Shown piece by piece: positions 48,062 through 64,000 of a stretch of DNA of 64,000 bases. A program made the position numbers and the translations under genes. This stretch comes from Fratercula arctica (taxonomy: Eukaryota > Chordata > Aves > Charadriiformes > Alcidae): NCBI GenBank assembly GCA_947846985.1, contig CANTUZ010000014.1, forward strand, positions 3,706,374 to 3,770,373. The letters run 5' to 3'. Numbering within the stretch: position 1 is the first letter of the stretch; each line of letters opens with the position of its first letter. The notes beneath the pieces are model-generated. The model did no database searches. It had not been told where the DNA came from and saw only the letters and a program-made list of their open reading frames with translations.

Positions 48062-49014
48062 AGAATCGAAAGGTTCGAAACATACAATAAGATGAAAACA
48101 CGGCTCTAAGGGTCTAAGGGGGGGGGGGGGGGAAACCAACAAAAAAAAAAAAAAAACAAAACAAAACCCAAAACAAAACAAGTAGAAAAAAAAAAATTAT
48201 ACAGTCAACGTAAAAAACAGGCGGCCCCTCCCTCCCCCCTTCCCCACGCGGGGACATGCTGCCCTGCTCGCCTGCCGGGGGGGCGAGGGGGGGGTATGTA
48301 CAAGGCGCGTCCCGGGGCCCCCACCAGCACCACGCGGCGCAAATAAATTAAAAATCCTCCACAGACAAGGGGAGGGGGAGGGCGGCAGCTCCCCCCCAGG
48401 GGGGTTGGGGGAGTAGGGAAGGGCCCCCCCCCCAGCAAACCCAAAACTCGGGACTCTCAACTCCCCCCCAACCCCACGAGATTTTTTTTTTTTCCTCCTT
48501 TTTAAAAGATTTTTTTTTTTTAATTCCCCCCCTTTATTTTTTTTTTTTTTAAATTTTTTTTTTTTTTCTTAAAAACCCCAAACTTTTCCCCTTTGGAAAA
48601 AATCCCACAAGTCAGAAAAAAAAAATTAATAAAATAAAACAAAAAAAAAAAAACCCCACCCCAAAACCAACCCCCCCCCCCAACCCCTTAAAACAACAAA
48701 CAGTAAAACCTGCTGGGGAGGATGAAGGGGGGGGGGGAGGGGGGGGGGTGCAACCCCACAGCCAGGCCCCCCCCCGCCTCCAGCGCCACCTGTAAACACC
48801 GGGGTGCGTCCCCCCCTCTTCCCCTGCGCCCCGAGAGTCCGTGGGGGGCTCAGGCAGCGGGGTGGGGGGGCTCCCCCGCAGCCCCCCGTCCCGCCAGGCA
48901 GGCGCCCTCAGTCCGGTTCACCTGGGTCCGGTCCCGCAGAGCCTCTTCCGAACGTGCCTGCGCTCCGCCCAGCCGCTGCCGTCGTGGGGCTCCGGGACCC
49001 CCCCTCCGCTGCCT

Positions 49015-54751
<5,737 letters not shown>

Positions 54752-55561
54752 GCCGGCGGCTGCGTGCCCGGCCCGCGCTCCCGGCCGCCCTTCGGCTCCT
54801 TCTCCTCCTCCTCCCGCCGCCGCCGTCTCCTCCGACGACCCCCCCACTTTGCCCCGAGCGAAGGGTTCGGCGGTAGCGGCCCGGCGGGGCCTCGTCCCCC
54901 CCCCGTCAGTGCATCACCGAGCGGCGGGGGAGGGGGGACGAGCCCGGCGCCCCCTTCCCTCCCCCGGGCAGGGCGCGGCCGGGCCTCAAGCGGCGGCTCC
55001 GGCGGCCGGGACCATCCACCGGCCCTCACATGAAGGGGCGCGGGGAAAATGGCGGCGGGGAGCACGAAGAGTAAAGTTAATGGGGGGGGGGGGGGGGGGT
55101 CCCCTCTTCGGAGCCCCCGGCGGGCCCCAAATCCTGTGCGATCCCGGTTAATACAGGCCTGGCCGCGTCGCTGGGCGCCGGCTACGTTGTCGGAGGGCGG
55201 GGATGAAGCGGCAGGCGACGGTCCGGCGGGCGGATGACGGCGGATTGTACCGGGGAGAGGTTGTGGGGTGGGGAAGGAAGAAGAAGATCAGCAGCCGGGC
55301 TCCATCTTGGCTCCCTCAGGGGAGGGCGGGAGCGGGGCGGGGGGGGTGTGGGCCCCCCTCGCCGCCGGCCGCAGGCAGGGGTCGCTACGGAGGCCGGGGA
55401 GGGTCCGGCGAGCCCTCCGGGGAGCGCGGAGGCGGGGGTTGGGCCGCCCCGGCGGAGGATGGATCCGGTTTGGGGCCGCCCCCCTTGCGCGCACCGGGGC
55501 CCGACCCGCTCCCTCCGCTCGTCCCAGCGAAATGGCGCCGCTCGGCCGGCCCCCCGCCGCC

Positions 55562-55816
55562 CTTATATAGACACCCGCCGGCCCTTCATTGGGCGGCGGC
55601 GTCGCTGACATCATCAACCCGCCCACGCCCGCCCCGGCGCGGCCTCATTGGGCGGAGGCACGCCCGATGCGACGCTCCCATTGGCCGCCCGCCGCGCCAC
55701 TCAAGACCCCTCTCTCTCCCCGCCCCTCCCGCCCTTCCGCCCGGCTCCTCAGCCCACGCAGCCGGCGGCCTCGCCCCCTCATTGGCCGGCGCTGCCATTC
55801 GTTGCGAGGGGATTGG
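55562..55816 (-). promoter_or_regulatory. BRD2 promoter: TATA box and five CCAAT boxes
   Basis: On the minus strand TATATAAG (55569-55562) is preceded by CCAAT boxes (ATTGG on plus) at 55588, 55647, 55680, 55781 and 55812. This predicts transcription starting near 55535 and a 5' UTR of about 0.8 kb with no intron. The region is a dense CpG island. Farther up, GCCGCCATCTTG (55917-55928) is a YY1-type motif. Confidence 0.7.
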
Positions 55817-55929
55817 CCGGCGGGTCATGTGAGGGGGCGGGGCCGGGGCGGGCGGAAGCGGCGGTTGGCGGTTGTTTGTCGGGAGAGGGACGAGGAGAAA
55901 GACGGGGGCCGGCCCGGCCGCCATCTTGC

Positions 55930-57424
55930 CCGGCGGCGGCAACGGCGGGCGGACAATGAGCCTGGCGCTCCCGGGGGGGTCCCGCCGCCTCCCCGCTACC
56001 CCCGGCGGCGCCGGACCCCGGGGGGGATACCCCACACCCGCCCTCACCCCCCTCGCGGGGGCCCCACGGGCCTCAGGGCCCGGCCACACCGGCCCCGCCG
56101 CGCCTCGCCTTCCCCCCCCTTCGCCCCACCAAGCACAGGGCTCCCCCCGCGCCCACCGGGCCCCCCTCACGGCACGGGGGATGCGCCGACCCCCCCGGAC
56201 ACGCCGCCGCTGCGGCCGCCGGCCCCGATCCGCGGGTCACCACCCCCCCCGCGCCTCACCGTGGGGGGGGGCCCTGCGGCCCCGGGACCCCCCCCCCGCC
56301 GCCCATGGAGGGGGGGGGACTTTCACACACCCCCGGCGCCCGCCACGGCCCACGGGAGCCCCGACCCCCCACCCACGGGGGAGGTGGCCCGGGCTCCCTC
56401 CGTTCCACGGGTTCGCAGGACACCAGTGGGTCCCTGCCCCCCCCCCCCCCGCCTTCTCCTCCTCCCCCTCCCCCCCCCCGCCACGCCGTGACACAGCACT
56501 TGGGCCCGCCGCCGCCCCCGCGCGAACACCCAAACATGGCGCTTTTCGCCCCAAACCGCCGCGCACAAAGCCCGCCCCCCCACCTGCCTCTCAACGCCTT
56601 TCCTCGCCGCCCATTGGCCGCCGCGCCGCCGAGGGGGCGGGACAACGCCCTGACTACCAGCTCCCCGCCACCACGTGACCTCCCACCCCATTCCGGGCGG
56701 GGGGGGGGGAAGGGCGAGGCCCCCCCCCCCTCTCGCCCCCCCCGTCACTCACCTGAGCCGCCCCCACGCGGGGCCGCGACCCCCGGGCCCGCTTCATCCG
56801 TGCCCCCCACCTCCGCCACCGCCCGCCCCCAAAAACCCCCGTTTTGGGGGGCAAAAAAAAAAAAAAAAAAAGATTTAAAAAATACATCCCAGGGCAGAAA
56901 AAGGGAGCCACGCGCTACGTCACCCGCGCCCCGATTGGCTCCCCCGCCGTCACGTGGGGCCCCGGCGGCTCCCACGGCCCCATTCATCCCCCCCCCCCCC
57001 CCCCCCGCCCAACCCGCCCGGCGGGACCCGCGGGGCTCCGCGGGGTCCTAGTGCCGGCCCCGCGGGGGGTCGTGTGTGTCACGGCGGCCGCGCATGCGCG
57101 CTGCGGGCCTGCTGCAGCGGTGCGGTGCGGGGGTGCGGGGGGAGGCACCCACGGGCGAGCGGGGCCGGGGTGTTGGGGGGGGGTCCACGAGGGTGCGGGG
57201 CAGCGCAGGGGTGCACCCCTCGAGGGTGTATCGGGTGTGGGGGGGTCCGGTACGGCGGGAAGGGTTCGCGACGGGAGGCACCCACTGGGGTGAGGGGGGG
57301 GGGGTGTCGCGACAGCGCCCCGCACCCGCTCGTGGGGTGCGCGGTGTGGTGGGGGGTGAGGGGCTGGCAGGGGGTGGGAGGAGGGGTTGGGGTACGCCGC
57401 GATGAGGGTGCGGGGGGGGTGCGG
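55930..57424. other. CpG island upstream of BRD2, no gene seen
   Basis: Extremely GC-rich with C homopolymers. It contains further ATTGG motifs (56613, 56934) and CACGTG E-boxes near 56674 and 56951. Long frames are present only because stop codons are rare at this composition. No exon is supported. Confidence 0.5.
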
Positions 57425-59890
57425 GGAGGGGGGGCACTGGGTGCTGCACTGGGAACAGGACACTGGAATGGGGGTGCACTGGGTGCAGGGCATGCAGGAA
57501 TAGGGGTGCACGGTGCTGCACTGGGCGCAGGGCATGCAGGAATGGGGGTGCACGGTGCTGCACTGGGTGCAGGGCATGCAGGAACAGGGGTGCACGGTGC
57601 TGCACTGGGTGCAGGGTGTGGAGGAATGGGGGTGCACGGTGCTGCACTGGGTGCAGGGCATGCAGGAATGGGGGTGCACGGTGCTGCACTGGGTGCAGGG
57701 CGTGCAGGAATGGGGGTGCACGGTGCTGCACTGGGTGCAGGGCGTGCAGGAATGGGGGTGCACGGTGCTGCACTGGGTGCAGGGCATGCAGGAACGGGGG
57801 TGCACGGTGCTGCACTGGGCGCAGGGCATGCAGGAACAGGGGTGCACGGTGCTGCACTGGGTGCAGGGCATGCAGGAACAGGGGTGCACGGTGCTGCACT
57901 GGGTGCAGGGTGTGCAGGAACAGGGGTGCACGGTGCTGCACTGGGCGCAGGGCATGCAGGAATAGGGGTGCACGGTGCTGCACTGGGTGCAGGGCATGCA
58001 GGAACAGGGGTGCACGGTGCTGCACTGGGTGCAGGGCATGCAGGAACAGGGGTGCACGGTGCTGCACTGGGTGCAGGGTGTGCAGGAACAGGGGTGCACG
58101 GTGCTGCACTGGGTGCAGGTCGTGCAGGAACAGGGGTGCACGGTGCTGCACTGGGCGCAGGGCATGCAGGAACAGGGGTGCACGGTGCTGCACTGGGTGC
58201 AGGGTGTGCAGGAACAGGGGTGCACGGTGCTGCACTGGGTGCAGGTCGTGCAGGAACAGGGGTGCACGGTGCTGCACTGGGTGCAGGGCATGCAGGAATG
58301 GGGGTGCACGGTGCTGCACTGGGTGCAGGGCATGCAGGAACAGGGGTGCACGGTGCTGCACTGGGTGCAGGTCGTGCAGGAACAGGGGTGCACGGTGCTG
58401 CACTGGGTGCAGGCACAGGAATGTGGGTGCACTGGGTACAGCACACGGGCATGGGGTGCACCGGGTGCAGCGCATGCAGGAATGGGGGTGCACAGGGTGC
58501 AGGACACGCAGGGCTGGGGTGCAATGGTGCTGCGCTGGGTGCAGGGCACTGGAATGGGGGTGCAGTGGGGGCAGCACATGCAGGGATGGAGCGCATAGTG
58601 CTGCACTTGGTGCAGGGCACGGAGGAATAGGGGTGCATTGGGTGCAGCACATGCAGCAGTGGGGTGCACTAGACCCTGGGCATGCAGACATGGGGGTGCA
58701 TGGTGCTGCAGTGGGTGCAGGGCGTTCAGGAGTAGGGATGTGCAGGAATAGGGATGCACAGTGCTGCGCTGGGTGCAGGGCACTGGGATGGGGGTGCACT
58801 GGGTGCAGGGCGTGCAGGAATGGGGGTGCACTGGGTGCGGCACGCAGGCATGGAGTGCATTGGGTGCATCGCAGGCAGGAATGGGGGCACACACACTGGG
58901 TGCAGGACGCACAGGGCTGGGGTGCACAGGCCTGCGCTGGGTGCATTCCACACGGGAATGGGGGCGCACTGGGTGCATCACACACAGCAGTGCGGTGCAC
59001 TGGGTGCACGGCATGCAGAGATGGGGTGCACGGTGTTGCACTGGGTGCAGCATGCACTGCAATGGGGGTGCACGGGGTGCATGGCACACAGGAACGGGGT
59101 GCCCTGGGCGCATCGCACGCAGTGATGGGGTGCACAGTGTTCCACTGGGTGCAGCACACGCAGGAATGGGGGGGTGCACTGCGAGCAGCGCGTGCAGGGA
59201 TGGGGGTGCACAGGGTGCAGCGCGCACAGGGATAGGGGTGCACTGGGTGTATCACACACAACAATGGGGTGCGCTGGGCACAGCACATGCAGAGATGGGG
59301 TGCACAGTGTTGCACTGGGTGCATTCCACACAGGAACGGGGTGCACCGGGTGCAGGGCGTGCAGGGATGGGGTGCCCTGGGCGCATCGCGCGCAGTGATG
59401 GGGTGCACAGTGTTCCACTGGGTGCAGCACACGCAGGAATGGGGGGGTGCGCTGCGAGCAGCGCGTGCAGGGATGGGGGTGCACAGGGTGCAGCGCACAC
59501 AGGGACAGGGTGCACAGTGTTGCACTGGGTGTGTTGTATGCAGGAACAGGGGTGCACTGGGTACAGCACGCAGGCATGGGGTGCGCTGGGTGCATCGCAC
59601 GCGGGAATGGGGGTACACAGGGTGCAGGACACCCAGGGCTGGTGCTGCACTGGGTGCAGCACATGCAGGGCTGGGGTGCACAGGGCTGCACCGCGTGCAG
59701 TGCACCCTGGAATGGGGGTGCACTGGGTGCAGGGCACGCACCAGAGGGGTGCTGGGTGCTGCAGCGCATGCAGTAGAGGCGCCGGCTGCAGTGTGTGCAG
59801 CAAGTGCAGTGCACACAGTGAATGCAGTGCATGCACCGGATGCAGCGGACGCAGTAGAGGCCCTGGATGCAGTGCACGCAGCGGGGCGTT
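57425..59890. repeat. 42-bp minisatellite between BRD2 and DMA
   Basis: From about 57500 to 58430, a regular 42-bp unit (GGTGCACGGTGCTGCACTGG followed by GTGCAGGGCATGCAGGAACA and GG) repeats about 22 times with few substitutions. From 58430 to 59890 the array is older and irregular. The unit is 14 codons long with stops almost absent in all six frames, giving open frames up to 1,140 codons that are not genes. Confidence 0.95.
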
Positions 59891-60205
59891 GCAGCATGCG
59901 GGGTCCTGGCGCCACGTCCCCCATCACCCCCTGCAGCCGTGGGGCAGGGGGGGGCGGGGAGAAGACAACATGCCCCACGCCGGGGCGTCCCCTAATTGAT
60001 AGAGCCCGGGTATTAATTACACCTGTGGTAACGAACACGAGCCGTTCCAACCACCACGGCGGGAGCCGGAGGGTCCCCAAGGGGGGGGTCCCCATCCCTG
60101 TGGCGTGGGTGGGTGGGTGTTGGGGGAGGGGGAGCACCCTGCCCCACGCCTGGATGCCTGGGTCCGCTCTGTCACAGCAGCCGGGCGCCGCGCGGGGACC
60201 TTCTC

Positions 60206-60247
60206 CCCAGCAACGGGTGACGGGAGGCCGCGGGGCCCGGCCATTGG
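60206..60247 (+). promoter_or_regulatory. X1-X2-Y module of DMA
   Basis: CCCAGCAACGGGTG (60206-60219) closely matches the X1 consensus, overlaps an X2-like TGACGGGA (60218-60225), and is followed 17 bp later by a Y-box ATTGG (60243-60247). An S-box-like GGACCTT lies at 60196-60202, closer to X1 than usual. The module is 60 bp upstream of the start codon. Confidence 0.8.
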
Positions 60248-60308
60248 TGACACGACCGGGTCGCGGCGCCGGTGGCCGTGGCACCCACGGGTGGCGGGTG
60301 GCAGGGGG

Positions 60309-63300
60309 ATGGGTGCCGCAGGTGGCAGCGGGGTGCTGGTGGCCCAGCTGCTCTGGGTGGCCCTGGCCGCTGCCGTCACCGACGGTAGGAGGTCGCGGGG
60401 TGGTGGCACCCATGGGGGGGGACGGGGACGGGTGGGTGCAGTGGTGGGTGTGCAAGGGGGGGCTGTGCACTAGTGCAAAGAGGGTGAGCGTGAGCGGGAG
60501 GGGGGTGCACTAGTGCAAGTGGGGGTGTGAGCAGAGGGTGTGAGCACTAGTGCAAGGGGTGCGAGTGTGAGCAGGGGGTGAGCGGGATTGTGCAAAGGGG
60601 GTGAGTGTGAGCAGGGGGTGAGTGTGAGCAGGGGCTGGGTGATAGTGCAAGAAGTCGGGTGGGGGGTGGGGGGTGCACGGGGGGGCTGAGCACTAGTGCA
60701 AGGGGAGGGGAGTGTGAGCAGCAGGGTGCCCATCCTGCCCCCCTGCCTGCACCCCATCCTGCCTACACCCCTGCCCACACCCCTGCCTGCACCCTGTCCT
60801 GCATCCCCTCCTGCCTACACCCCTGCCTGCACCCCATCCTGCCTGCACCCCTGCCTGCCTGCATCCCCTCCTGCCCTCACCCCCTCCTGCTCCCCTGCCC
60901 ACGCCCCTGCCCACACCCCTGCCCGCTCCCCTGCCTGGACCCCTGCCCTCACCCCCTCCTGCCTGCACCCCTGCCCACGCCCCTGCCCGCTCCCCTGCCT
61001 GCATCCCCTCCTGCCCTCACCCCTGCCCACACCGCTGCCTGCACCCTGTCCTGCCTGCACCTCTGCCTGCACCCCATCCTGCACCCCCTCCTGCCTACAT
61101 CCCTGCCCACACCCCTGCCCTCACCCCCTCCTGCCTGCACCCCTGCCCGCACCCCTGCCTGCATCCCCTCCTGCCCGCTCCCCTGCCCGCTCCCCTGCCC
61201 ACACCCCTGCCCTCACCCCTGCCCGCTCCCCTGCCCTCACCCCTGCCCACTCCCCTGCCCACACCCCTGCCCTCACCCCTGCCCTCACCCCTGCCCGCTC
61301 CCCTGCCCTCACCCCTGCCCACTCCCCTGCCCTCACCCCTGCCCTCACCCCTGCCCGCTCCCCTGCCCTCACCCCTGCCCTCACCCCTGCCCACTCCCCT
61401 GCCCACACCCTTGCCCTCACCCCTGCCCTCACCCCTGCCCACACCCCTGCCCTCACCCCTGCCCTCACCCCTGCCCACTCCCCTGCCCACACCCCTGCCC
61501 TCACCCCTGCCCTCACCCCTGCCCACACCCCTGCCCTCACCCCTGCCCTCACCCCTGCCCGCTCCCCTGCCCTCACCCCTGCCCACTCCCCTGCCCACAC
61601 CCCTGCCCTCACCCCTGCCCGCTCCCCTGCCCTCACCCCTGCCCTCACCCCTGCCCACACCCCTGCCCTCACCCCTGCCCACACCCCTGCCCACACCCCT
61701 ACCCGCTCCCCTGCCCTCACCCCTGCCCTCACCCCTGCCCTCACCCCTGCCCGCTCCCCTGCCTCCGGCAGAGCCTGCCGTGCACAGCCTGGCCGAGGTG
61801 CTCTTCTGCCAGCCGGCCATGCCCTCGCTGGGGCTGGCGCTGGCCTTCGACGCCGACCAGCTCTTCTGGTTCGACTTCCCCGGCTCCCGCTGGACCCCCC
61901 GCCTGCCCGACCTCCCCCCCTGGCCCCCCGCCCTGGAACCCCCCGCCCAGCTCCTGCGCGACGCCACGCTCTGCCAGGACCTGCGGCGCGGGCTGACCGA
62001 GCTGGCCACCGGCATGATACCGGAGTCCAAGGGTAGGTGACGGGGTTGACGTGACCCCATGTGCCACCACCCGCCGTGTGCCACCATCATCCCGTCGACG
62101 TGGTCCTCCATGACGTCCTCCTCCGTTGGGTGGAGTTGGTGGAAGGACCATTGGGTGGATGAGGAACCGGGTGGATGGTGGCATCCAGAGAGTCGTGGTC
62201 AACAGCTCCATGCCCAGATGGAGACCAGTGAGGAGTGGTGGCCCTCAGGAGTCCATACTGGGACCAGTAGTGTTCCATATCTTCATGAAGGGCATGAGGT
62301 CCTCCACAACGTCCTTCTCTCTCAGTTGGGTGGAATTGATGGAAGGACCATTGGGTGGATGAGGAACTGGGTGGATGGTGGCATCCAGAGAGTCGTGGTC
62401 AATGTCCAGATGGAGACCAGTGAGGAGTGGTGTCCCTCAGGGGTCCATACTGGGACCAGTACTGGTCCATATCTTCATCAAGGACATGTGCCACCATCGT
62501 CCCATCAACATGGTCCTCCACAACGTCCACAATGTCCTCTCTCAGTTGGATGGAGTTGTTGGAAGGACCATTGGGTGGATGAGGAACCGGGTGGATGGTG
62601 GCATCCAGAGAGTCGTGGTCAATGTCTTGATGGAGAGCAGTGAGGGGTGGTGGCCCTCAGGGGTCCATACTGGGACCAGTACTGGTCCATGCCTTCATCA
62701 ACCACATAGATGGTGGGATCTAGGGCAACCATGAGCAACCTGGTCTGGGTGAAGATGTCCCTGCTCATGGAGCAGGTGACCTTTGAAGGTCCCTTCCCGC
62801 CCCAATGATCCTTTGATTGATTCCATCCCACCTCGTCCCTTCTCGCCCACCGCAGGCGTCCCGGTGGCCGACGTCTTCCCACTGCAACCCCCGGCCTTGG
62901 GTCAACCCAACACCTTGGTGTGCATGGTGGGGAACGTCTTCCCGCCGGCGGTGGAGATCGGTTGGCAGCTGGACGGGGTCCCCGTCACCCAAGGCGTCAC
63001 CCACACCCACTACACCCCCACAGCCGACCTGGCCTTCGTCCGCTTCTCCTACCTCCCGGTGACGCTCGCCGCCGATGACATCTACACCTGCATCGTCACC
63101 CGCGAAGGGGACAACACCTCCGTCGTCGCCTACTGGGGTGAGCGCGGGGATGGGGACACGGAGTGGGGGACGCTGTGGGGGGGGGGGGCTGGTGGTGACA
63201 CCCCCCCCAAACCTTCTTGGTGTGTCCCCACCCCGTAGTGCCCCAAAAGCCCGTCCCCTCCGAGGTGCTGGAGACGGCGCTGTGCGGCGCCGCCATGGCG

Positions 63301-63473
63301 CTGGGCATCCTGCTGGCGCTGCTGGGCATCGCCATGATCCTGCTGGCACGACGCGGCACCCACGGTACGGCCCGGACCCCCGGGGTCACCCCGGTGGGTG
63401 AGGAGGGAGTGGGGGGGTGAGGAGGGGATTGTCACCAAACCCACTCTTGTGTGTGTCCCCCCTCCCAGGTTGA
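60309..63473 (+). CDS. DMA: MHC class II DM alpha chain
   Basis: Alpha subunit of DM, the endosomal chaperone that removes CLIP and edits peptides on class II. Exons: 60309-60384 (leader), 61772-62032 (alpha1), 62856-63137 (alpha2), 63239-63364 (TM), 63469-63473 (last base pair of a Gly codon and TGA). Total is 249 aa. alpha1 shows the DM-type pattern [31 protein letters not shown] and ATLCQ, including the extra cysteine pair absent from classical alpha chains. alpha2 shows [20 protein letters not shown] and [13 protein letters not shown] with a sequon. The TM runs [20 protein letters not shown]. The cytoplasmic tail is only about seven residues (ARRGTHG) and lacks an obvious sorting motif. 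A 12-bp minisatellite fills intron 1 and a CR1 lies in intron 2. Confidence 0.94.
60465..60720. repeat. Palindrome-bearing short repeats in DMA intron 1
   Basis: Irregular GTGAGTGTGAGCAGGGGG repeats carry the perfect 12-bp palindrome TGCACTAGTGCA near 60467 and 60507, and the shorter form GCACTAGTGC near 60544 and 60690. Confidence 0.8.
60730..61765. repeat. 12-bp minisatellite in DMA intron 1
   Basis: A long array of 12-bp units, CCCCTGCCCTCA, CCCCTGCCCACA, CCCCTGCCCGCT and CCCCTGCCCACT, preceded by a looser CCTGC-rich part (60730-61180). It runs to within about 10 bp of the exon 2 acceptor at 61771. In-frame periodicity makes Pro/Leu/Ser-like open frames that read into exon 2. Confidence 0.95.
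62101..62830 (+). mobile_element. CR1 LINE fragment with internal tandem triplication, DMA intron 2
   Basis: The translated fragment contains the reverse-transcriptase motif [20 protein letters not shown]. The 3' part reads GATGTCCCTGCTCATGG, GACCTTTGAAGGTCCCTTCC and a terminal ATGATCCTTTGATTGATT, all typical of CR1. The word GGAAGGACCATTGGGTGGAT recurs at 62141, 62341 and 62561, showing three tandem copies of one reverse-transcriptase segment. The element lies in the sense orientation of DMA and is too short and interrupted to be active. Confidence 0.85.
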
Positions 63474-63537
63474 GCACGGGACGGTGCAGAGGACGGCACA
63501 GCTCGGTGCAGGAGTGAAGATGGCGGCGGGGGGGGTT

Positions 63538-63543
63538 ATTAAA
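63538..63543 (+). terminator. Poly(A) signal of DMA
   Basis: ATTAAA, the commonest variant hexamer, 65 nt after the DMA stop codon. Confidence 0.7.
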
Positions 63544-63629
63544 CCTCTCGGTGGTTGTTGCGCCCCCGTGTCATCGTCTGTGTCGTCCCCCCCCCCACAC
63601 CCCATGGCAGGGCGGGAGGTGGCCCAGTG

Positions 63630-64000
63630 GTGGCTTCTCCGCTGTCTCATATCGGGGTTGAGCTGCTTCAGATCCCCCCCTCCCCCCCCAAAAAAAGACC
63701 CATTCCCAGGGTCGTGCCTCAGTTTCCCCACTGGGAAAAGGGTGACAGGGCGGGATATGGCCATGGTGGTGGCTTCTCTGCTGTCTGATACCGGGGTTGG
63801 GCTGGCTCACAGCCCCCAAAGAGCTGTCCCCAGGGTCGTGCCTCAGTTTCCCCACCGGGAAAAGGGCAGAACAGCAGGAGGGGCGATGGGGAGGACACGG
63901 TGGTGGCTTCTCTGCTGTCTGATATTGGGGTTGGGCTGGATCACAGCCCCCAAAGAGCCATTACCAGGATCGTGCCTCAGTTTCCCCGCTGGGAAAAGTG
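63630..64000. repeat. ~136-bp tandem repeat at the right edge
   Basis: Three copies of a unit beginning CTTCTCTGCTGTCTGATA and containing CGTGCCTCAGTTTCCCC and CTGGGAAAAG start near 63634, 63773 and 63907. The array continues past the window. No gene is visible. Confidence 0.88.

Noticed and set aside
57048..60470. 1,140-codon minus-strand open frame rich in His/Pro/Leu
   Set aside because: It is the 42-bp minisatellite read in one of its open frames and runs on through DMA exon 1 in antisense. No start context, domain or splice logic.
60659..62036. Pro-rich 445-codon forward frames resembling a mucin-like protein
   Set aside because: The 12-bp minisatellite keeps the frame open up to DMA exon 2. 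The splice acceptor at 61771 and family alignment show that only 61772-62032 is exon.

Overview
The window is vertebrate genomic DNA, almost certainly from a bird. It contains the class II end of the MHC in the order COL11A2 (+), class II alpha (-) / class II beta (+), a second alpha (-) / beta (+) pair, BRD2 (-), DMA (+). Its very high GC content, short introns, heavy G/C homopolymer runs, abundant GC-rich minisatellites and CR1 LINE pieces point to an avian microchromosome. COL11A2 - (IIA-IIB)n - BRD2 - DM is the layout reported for non-galliform birds such as crested ibis. In chicken the IIA gene is unlinked and COL11A2 does not flank the class II genes, so a non-galliform, probably non-passerine, bird is the best guess. 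I cannot name the species.

Layout: 1-2.9 kb is C-rich tandem repeats and GC-rich 5' flank. 2.9-29.35 kb is COL11A2 with 67 coding exons modelled by hand (1,750 aa). Its 7.5 kb intron 1 is mostly minisatellite with one non-repetitive island, and several other introns also carry minisatellites. 29.35-37.9 kb is 3' UTR and intergenic DNA with a 32-bp minisatellite, a CR1 interrupted by an LTR-like element, and unique sequence. 37.9-47.55 kb holds two head-to-head class II alpha/beta dyads arranged tail-to-tail with each other. 48.0-55.6 kb is BRD2 on the minus strand with a TATA box and multiple CCAAT boxes. 57.4-59.9 kb is a 42-bp minisatellite. 60.2-63.55 kb is DMA, with its own X/Y promoter module, a 12-bp minisatellite in intron 1 and a CR1 fragment in intron 2. 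The window ends in a ~136-bp tandem repeat.

How the genes work together: the two alpha/beta dyads encode cell-surface class II heterodimers that present peptides to CD4 T cells. DMA encodes one chain of the endosomal DM peptide-exchange factor (DMB would be expected just beyond the right edge). BRD2 (chromatin reader) and COL11A2 (cartilage fibrillar collagen) are functionally unrelated syntenic neighbours, as in mammals. Each dyad has a ~563-564 bp divergent promoter with X/Y motifs. The two dyads are nearly identical from the alpha stop codon through beta exon 5 but have unrelated 3' ends, and they differ strongly only in the peptide-binding exons. The second beta gene also has a degraded X box and lacks His81. 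Most long reading frames in the repeat blocks are by-products of GC-rich tandem repeats and are not annotated as genes.
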